Shown here: positions 56,232 to 64,000 of the stretch, in pieces
Layout: each line of letters opens with the position of its first letter
How positions within the stretch are numbered: the first letter of the stretch is position 1
Assembly (NCBI GenBank): GCA_029339195.1
Contig: JAPTJF010000285.1
Location: forward strand, 18,025-82,024
Length of the DNA: 64,000 nt
Reading direction: 5' to 3'
Source of the DNA: Micractinium sp. NFX-FRZ
Lineage: Eukaryota; Chlorophyta; Trebouxiophyceae; Chlorellales; Chlorellaceae
The notes under the pieces: generated by a model
What the model saw: the letters and a program-made list of their open reading frames with translations, nothing else
What the model was told of the DNA's origin: nothing
Database searches by the model: none
Position numbers and translations under genes: made by a program

Positions 56232-58274
56232 GGTGTCGGATGTGTGTCTGTGGGGTCGGGGAGAACTGTGGAGTTCTGACGGCACTGAGAGCGGGGAGGG
56301 GCGAGCACTTGTAGGGCGGGCGAGATTCTGGGTCATCCCCAGGGACTAGCCAGCTCAGCAGCCGAATTCCATCCCGCTCTGCATCTGGATTGGCGTCAGC
56401 CGGCGTCTGCAGACGCCAAATCGAATCTCGGGAGCGGTCGGGCGTGCTGCAAGCGCGCCCCGGCAAGCAGTGGGCACCTGGGCGGCCACCAGCCAGTGGC
56501 AACCTGCCCTGCACTGCTACCGCCCGCCCGCCCGCCCGCCCGCCCCCCGCCGCCGCTACCCCACCCTGCCCTGCACTCCGTTTTCCGCCTTCGCACGGCA
56601 TCCGGCTTGGCACATATGCTTTCTGACTCATCGCAGCAGCCTGCAGCGTCCGGCAGCGCAGGCAGCCAGCCTCACTCCCAGGCTGCGGGCAATCACGGCA
56701 AAGTGCCCAGCCGCCGCCGCATCCGCTGGCGAAAATGATGTCGTGCTGATCATTGCCATGGCGCGCTGCTGATTGCAAGGGACGGCGCGGGGCAGCGGCA
56801 CTGCATCAGCTGTCTGGTGCCAGCCAGTGGCAGGCTGGCGTGCGTGGTCAGTTGGACCAATGTGGGGCCGGACCAGGCGGAATCGGGATACATTTCTGCC
56901 GCTGACTGCCGGCAGGCGCTTGCAGGTGGCATGGGCGCCAGGTGGGTTGGGTTGCCCTGGTGCAGAGCAGACCGGCACCCGATGGGGAGCACAGGTGTAG
57001 CGGTTGCTTGTGCGGCAGGGGATACTAGCAGCTGCGTGCGGGGGCTGCCGCGCTGGCAGTGCACAGGCGGTCGGTGTTGCTGCCGTATCACTGCTTGCTG
57101 CCGGGCACGTGCTGTTGTGCTGGTGAGGCAGTCATGGCAGCAGCATAATTGCCCAGCGAGGCATGGGTAGGGCATGTAAGGTGCACCCAAAGGTGCTCTA
57201 CTGGCTTGCTGCTCGCAGGAGCACAAGGGGTTCATGAGTGGGCGAAGGGCACGGGTAGGCAGTGCTGTGCACACAGCGTGCAGAATGGGCGGGGCAGGGC
57301 AGCGGCATGCTTGCGCCGTGCAGAGAGTGCGGGGATGGTCACCAGCATGGGGCGCCCCATGCCGTGCACTGTTGCTAGAACCCACATCATGTTCATGCTG
57401 TCTGGCGCCAGCTTTTGATGGAGTGAGAATGAACATGGCATGCTGCTGTGCGTGTCAAGCCAACATCTCGCGAACCCTTGCCTCTATTACCCTGGTCGGC
57501 TCGCTCCCCCCGTCCCCAGCGGGGCTGGCGACCCAGTGTCCAGCCAAGTGGCACATGCGCCATCACGCCCATTGTCACAGGCCGAGTGAGTGAGACGCCA
57601 TCATGTCAGCCATGCTTGCATCTCACGCACCGCTCAACCATCGTGCCAAAGGTGCCTGCTGCTGATCTTGAAAGGGTCTGACGGGGCGGTGGAGGCAAAC
57701 AGCAAGTGTGACCAAATTCTGGCAGCCAGGCATGGAGCAGTGCAACCCCGAGGGCTGAGGATGCTGGTGCGCTCCGGACCATGCCTCTGCACACCGACTG
57801 CCACACGGACAAGTGAAGCGAGGGCAAACATGAGATGGCCCTCACATGAAGCATGGGTGACGAACATGCTGCAGCGTGCTGCTGCTGCCAGTCGCCAACC
57901 TGGCATAGGTAGGGGGGGAGGCCAGGACTGTGCGTTGGGTGGTGCAGAGTGCCACGGCGCCCACGCCTGCGTCGGCCCTCCGCACTTGGCCGCCTCGGCC
58001 GCCCCGGGGCGCTGAGAGTTGAGGATAGTGAGGCTGCAGAATTGCTGCAGGAGAAATCCTGGCATCTGGGAGGTCACGTTCTGACTTGCTAACACTGGTC
58101 ATTCCCCCAGTTGCGATCTGAAGGCAGACTTGCGCCAGCGCCCGCGTCGCAGCATGGCACAGCGCGCTCGGGCGGAGGCCCTAACCCGCCTTCTGTTGCC
58201 CTTGCTGGCCTCTTCTGTGGCGCAGGCCCTGCCCCGCTTCCTTTCTGTGCCCTCCCCGACACTTCCCAAGCAGC
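56232..58274. promoter_or_regulatory. Divergent intergenic region, LHCII and adenylate kinase promoters
   Basis: 2 kb between start codons. A minus-strand CCAAT box at 56389-56393 lies 158 bp upstream of the LHCII ATG. A low-complexity GCCC run lies at 56521-56546. Another CCAAT on the + strand lies near 56857. Open frames up to about 150 codons occur on both strands without recognisable motifs. I see no gene here, but a short unknown one cannot be excluded. Confidence 0.4.
56519..56550. repeat. GCCC microsatellite
   Basis: Six CCCG/GCCC units in a row between the LHCII and adenylate kinase genes. Confidence 0.85.
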
Positions 58275-61200
58275 ATGGCGACTGCCACTACCCGCACGCT
58301 GGCGCCCGCCCCCTGCAGCCTGCGCGCACAGCAGTCCCGTGTCAGCGGCGTGCGCTCGATGACGCCACAGAGTGAGGCAATGTGGCACCCAGCACTGGGG
58401 TTGGGGGCGGCGCAGGCCTGTTGATAAACTTTGGGTAATTGGCCTATCCCCCCGCCCTCTGCAGGTGCTGCAACTGCGCGGTTCGCGACCAGGCCCACCC
58501 GGACGCTGCGGGCGGCCCAGAGGAGCCGTGCCACTCGGGCAGTGGTGCGCGCAAGCTTCGTCAGAGGGGGCCGTGTTTTTGGCCCGGTGATACGAATGTG
58601 TTATGCATAATGGGCACATAACTGAGATCGTCAGACCTGCCGTGTCTGCCACTCTGCCGCCGCCGCCGCCGCCGCCGCTCAGGCTGCCGCTGGTGCTTTC
58701 ACCCCCTGCAGGTGGTGGCGTCTGCTGGCCAGCTGCGCGTCATGATCGCCGGTGCCCCGGCAGCGGGCAAGGGCACTCAGTGCGCTAAGATTGTTGAGAA
58801 GGTGGGTGCTTGTTTATGCGTGCAGGTGTTGTCTGCGTTCGTGCAGTCACGCCGGCCTTGGGGTTGGGTACATGCGAGCTGCAGTTTGTATCCTGTATTC
58901 ATCCGGCCCCCACTTGCTGACGTGCTCCTACCACCCTGCTCCGATCAGTGGTTGGCCTGTGCCCTAGCGTGCACTGGCATGTGTGCGGTCTCGTCGGCGG
59001 CGAGCTGCTGTGCTGCTATGTTATTGGCGTCTGTTCCTGTGCTGTGCCGTGTTCATGCCATCTTGGGTGCATGCACTGGCTGCCAATCACACAGTGCTGC
59101 TCTGCAGCCATGGTACTGCCTGCATGATGGTCTAGTGGACATCAGCGCGGGCAAGCATGCTGCGCACTGGCGCGGCGCACACTAACCACGCTAATCAACA
59201 ATGTGCTGCCCTGCAGTACGGTCTGGTGCACATCTCCGTGGGCGACCTGCTGCGCGCTGAGGTGGCGGCGGGCACCCCGGCAGGCAACAAGGCCAAGAGC
59301 TTCATGGACAATGGCGACCTCGTGCCCAATGAGGTGGGTACGGGTGGCAGTGACTCCTACGACCGCTTGTGCATCCGGGCACAGGTGGCAGTGACTCCTA
59401 CTACCGTTTGTGCATCCGGTATGGTGTGGTGTCAAGGTTGCGGGGGGATGATGTGTGCCCGCCACTCAATTAGTTCCCATAGTCTTTGGGCTTTGTTGCG
59501 TCAATCAACACGACTGATTATTCGACCACTGCAGGTGGTGGTTGAGATGGTGCAGAACAAGCTGGCAGAGGATGATGTGCGGCAGCATGGCTGGCTGCTG
59601 GATGGCTACCCCCGCAGGTGTTTGTGTGTGTTTGCAGGGTGTGCGGAGAGACAGGGGCTGGGGTGAGGGGATGGCATGCATCTGCATTGGGAAGCAGGCG
59701 GGAAGCAGCCCAGGGGGGGTTGTTGTGCCCCGGACTCAGTGCCTGGGCAGCTGAACGCTCAGAGGCAAGAGACGCTTTCTGTGGCTGCTGCCCGGCTTGG
59801 CTGATCCCAACCATGTTGATTGAGGAGGAGCTCAATCCTGCTACGTTGTACATACTGCCCACTCCAGCACTCATTTGTTCAACAACTGGGCCCTTGCCCC
59901 CTCTCACGTGCTGCAGCGGCGAGCAGGCGGAGGCAATTGAGAAGGAGGGCATTCGGCCAGATGTGTTTTTGCTCATCAATGTAAGCTTGAGCTTTGGAGC
60001 TGAGGTTCCTGTTATGGGACCGACCCAGCAGCTTCTTCCTGAAATGCCTGCCCGCTGGGCAAGGCTCCTTGCTGCTTGCTGGCCCTGCACCTCGGCTTTG
60101 CTGCGCTGGGCAGTTGCAGGCGCAGTTGAGTTGCTGCGCCGCCTTCTAGGGGTCTGCACCCGGCACTCTCAAGTGGTGGCAGCGTTATCAATGATGGTGT
60201 GCACATGCAACAATGTTGTCTTCCCTTGCGCAGGTGCCTGCTGAGCTACTGAGTTGGCTGAGTGTGTTCAGCACACGCATTGCAACTGTGTCTAGACATC
60301 GTACTTGTATGGTTGCTGTGTGCAGGTGCCTGATGAGCTTCTTATTGACCGCGTGGTTGGCCGCCGCAGCGACCCCGGTGCGTCACTGCTGCTGTGCCTC
60401 TTGTAGCCTTCGTCACTGCCGTTGTCCCGCAGCCAGTGAGCTGGCCTGCTCTTGTGCTGGCCTGATGTCTGACCATGGCCTCCACATGTGGCCCCCCAAA
60501 GGTCAGCTGCCTGCTGACCTTTGCTGCTGACAATGCAGTGCGCTCTGCCAGCGCCACTCCCTGCCCTCTGCCCTGCCTGTCCACCTCCGTCTACCTCTGA
60601 CCCAGCCTTGCTCAAACAATTTGTGCCTACCTGCAGTGACGGGCGAGATTTACCACCTGACCTTCAAGCCGCCTCCGGCGGAGATCGTGGACCGCCTGGT
60701 GCGCAGGGCGGGGTGCCCTCGTTGGCAGCGTTTTCATTTGTGGTGTATGGGCAGTGGTGCGGTTGAGTGGGCGGCGAGATCGTGGATTGCTTGGTCCACC
60801 TGGCACATGGTGCGACCAGATTCAATGTGCTTGGGTGGGTGGGTGGCAAGGTGGGTGTGGGTGGCAAGGTGGGTGTGATGTGCGGTCGCGCATGGGGGAG
60901 ATTGGGTGGCAAGAAGGTCATTGGACAGCCTTGTGCGCTGGCAGGGCGGGAGAGACAAATTGATGTCTGCTTCAAATTGATGTGAGTTGGGGGTTGTTCT
61001 GGTGTTGGCATGCAAGCTTCAGGGTGTTCAAGTGTCACTGTACTTTTACCAAGTACCCGGTAGGTGCCACCTGACAGGTGCATTGTAGCAACTAGCACTG
61101 ATAGAGCCGGGGCATGGGGCTTGGGTTGTTTGTAGCTGACACTGCACACTCTGATTGTTGCCATGCTGCAGGTGCAGCGCAGCGATGACACCGAGGAGAA

Positions 61201-61593
61201 GGCGCGCAACCGGCTGCGCACCTACCACGCCAATGTGGACGCGGTGGTCGGTTACTACAAGGACCAGCTGGTGGAGGTGAGGCAACGTGAACCCTGCTGC
61301 TAGAGACGGAAGGTTTGTGTCGTCGGTGGTGGGTTCGCCTGCAGTGTGGGTGGTGGGCACCACAAGGATCAGGTGGTGGAGGCAAGGCAGAGTTGCGACT
61401 CCTGATGCATGTTGAGGGCGTTGAGTGCATGGTGTGTTGTTTTCGGCCTATGTGAAGGCCACGGATGTGTTATATGTAAGACGCTGCATTCCTTCGCCTG
61501 CAGGTTGATGGCACTGAATCCATGGAGACCGTGTTTGACTCGATTGTGAAGGCCATTGATGGAGCCAGCCAGAAGCTGACGGCGGCGGCATGA
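58275..61593 (+). CDS. ADK: Adenylate kinase, plastid-targeted
   Basis: Ten exons in phase: 58275-58371, 58465-58586, 58712-58801, 59217-59333, 59535-59617, 59917-59980, 60326-60377, 60637-60698, 61172-61276, 61504-61593; 293 residues. It catalyses ATP + AMP to 2 ADP. The first 70 residues are Arg/Ala/Ser/Thr-rich without acids, a typical chloroplast transit peptide. P-loop GAPAAGKGT at residues 87-95; AMP-binding part [12 protein letters not shown] and [16 protein letters not shown] region [14 protein letters not shown] with [19 protein letters not shown] closing segment. A C-terminal tail ([10 protein letters not shown]) follows. The junction [13 protein letters not shown] fixes the exon 8 donor at 60699. 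Degenerate copies of exons 4, 7, 8 and 9 lie in the neighbouring introns. Confidence 0.9.
59109..59170 (+). repeat. Degenerate copy of adenylate kinase exon 4 start
   Basis: CCTGCATGATGGTCTAGTGG and following ACATCAGCG-GGGC align with CCTGCAGTACGGTCTGGTGC and ACATCTCCGTGGGC of true exon 4, 91 bp downstream. An in-frame TAG would prevent use as an exon. Confidence 0.75.
60225..60262 (+). repeat. Degenerate copy of adenylate kinase exon 7 start
   Basis: GCGCAGGTGCCTGCTGAGCT repeats TGTGCAGGTGCCTGATGAGCT of the true exon 7 acceptor, 92 bp downstream. Confidence 0.8.
60773..60800 (+). repeat. Degenerate copy of adenylate kinase exon 8 end
   Basis: GCGAGATCGTGGATTGCTTG repeats GGAGATCGTGGACCGCCTGG at the true exon 8 donor, 95 bp upstream. 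Confidence 0.75.
60834..60880. repeat. GGGTGGCAAGGTGGGTGT tandem repeat
   Basis: Two to three copies of an 18 bp G-rich unit in intron 8 of adenylate kinase. Confidence 0.85.
61360..61390 (+). repeat. Degenerate copy of adenylate kinase exon 9 end
   Basis: ACAAGGATCAGGTGGTGGAG repeats ACAAGGACCAGCTGGTGGAG at the true exon 9 donor, 104 bp upstream; GGTGAGGC became GGCAAGGC. Confidence 0.8.
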
Positions 61594-62402
61594 GCCAGGA
61601 GGCGCGCGCTGGGCGGGCGGGCCCGCCATCAGCCTGGCAGGCACAAACTGCGAACTCAACCACACACTTGTTTGCTGTTCCCAGAGCCTGGAGTGGAGGG
61701 AGGGTGCCTCCCAGCTGGTTTCTGACCAACCCACCACTACATATGAACCCAAAGGACTTGAGTTTCTTTTTCCCTCACTGAATTGAGTATTCTTTGATTT
61801 ACGTGTTGTTCAAATGAACCAGTGGCATGAGGATGCACGCAAGGGCATCTGGCAGCGGACAAATACAAATAAGGGGTGACTTTGAACAGCCACTTGGGTT
61901 ATTGTAGGCTGAGCAGAGGTTGAGCGGTCACAGTTCCAGAACGATGTGACATGCCAGGCCCTATGTAGGTCCTGCCCCAATTGCCAAATCACACCCTAGG
62001 TGACTTGGCGCTCATGACGACAGGTCAGCGCCTGTTGACTTGGCGAATTTTCGCAGGGTTTCTAACACCTCCCTCCTGCATTCGTTGCACTGCCTCCCGC
62101 CCTCTTCGCATTCTAGCACAGCTGGTGAGCGCGTGGTGACTGCGTGAGCAGGGCCCCTGCTGGTGTTGTGTGTGTCGAAGGGGGCCCCACTCAAGTGGTT
62201 GGTTTGTCGGGGCTCGCCGACAAGCTTCTAATACATCGACCAGTAACGTAACAGCCTCTGATCACGCACAGGGTGCGGCACCGCGGCCCCCCAGAGCAGG
62301 GCTTGCTGGCCCCACCATGCCAAGCCACTGAGCAGGGGGGGGGTGTTTTGTCCTGTTTGTCTGCTGTTTGTGCAGTCCGTTACTCCTCCCCCCGCGCGCA
62401 CC
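61594..62402. promoter_or_regulatory. Intergenic region upstream of THI4
   Basis: About 800 bp with the adenylate kinase 3' UTR and the THI4 promoter and leader. Because algal THI4 genes can carry TPP riboswitches, I looked for the conserved CTGAGA and CCTGATC...TAATACCAGC-type pieces and found no convincing pair in the leader or early introns. Confidence 0.4.

Positions 62403-64000
<1,598 letters not shown>

Noticed and set aside
57590..58095. Open frames of about 140-150 codons on both strands between LHCII and adenylate kinase
   Set aside because: No motif, no splice support, overlapping on opposite strands; treated as promoter/spacer.

Overview
The window is nuclear DNA from a GC-rich green alga, most likely a Chlorella-like trebouxiophyte. 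The reasons are: intron-dense genes with GTGAGT/GTGGGT donors and CTGCAG acceptors; long CAG/CTG runs coding for Gln or Ala; TGTAA-type polyadenylation signals; and an LHCII antenna gene, a chloroplast-type adenylate kinase and a THI4 gene whose products start with plastid transit peptides. The species call is inference.

I assembled 14 protein genes by hand from splice signals, reading phase and family similarity. For every multi-exon model the intron phases close, which is the main internal check. In order: ankyrin-repeat protein (+, 5' end unclear, to 2051); a very large ZFC3H1-like nuclear RNA-decay factor (-, 3144-14280); TOM22/TOM9 (+, 14637-15253) and SDHAF3/ACN9 (+, 15417-15926), 163 bp apart; a small ankyrin protein (+, 16327-18236); a membrane-anchored putative glycosyltransferase (+, 18962-23933); a TCP11-domain protein (+, 24313-33639); ethanolamine kinase (-, 34652-38192); RPA1, the large subunit of replication protein A (-, 38854-45856); an XEG113-like GT77 arabinosyltransferase (+, 46268-52572); an LHCII chlorophyll a/b protein (-, 53885-56231); plastid adenylate kinase (+, 58275-61593); and the first five exons of THI4 (+, 62403 to the right edge). 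I saw no transposon, CRISPR array, rRNA or convincing tRNA.

Functionally this is a mixed housekeeping region: nuclear RNA surveillance, DNA replication and repair, mitochondrial import and complex II assembly, phospholipid head-group synthesis, cell-wall glycosylation, light harvesting, plastid nucleotide balance and thiamine synthesis. The neighbours do not form one pathway, except that TOM22 and SDHAF3 are both mitochondrial and lie so close that a bicistronic transcript is plausible.

The most unusual feature is structural. Many introns of the TCP11, RPA1, XEG113-like, adenylate kinase and glycosyltransferase genes contain decayed copies of the edge of the neighbouring exon together with its splice site, usually 85-115 bp away and sometimes as arrays of three to five copies. 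These introns look as if they grew by tandem duplication across exon-intron junctions. GC-AG introns are also unusually frequent (six of about 110). Two zinc-binding modules appear degenerate: RPA1 has lost three of four zinc cysteines, and the ZFC3H1-like protein has Met where the family has its His ligand.
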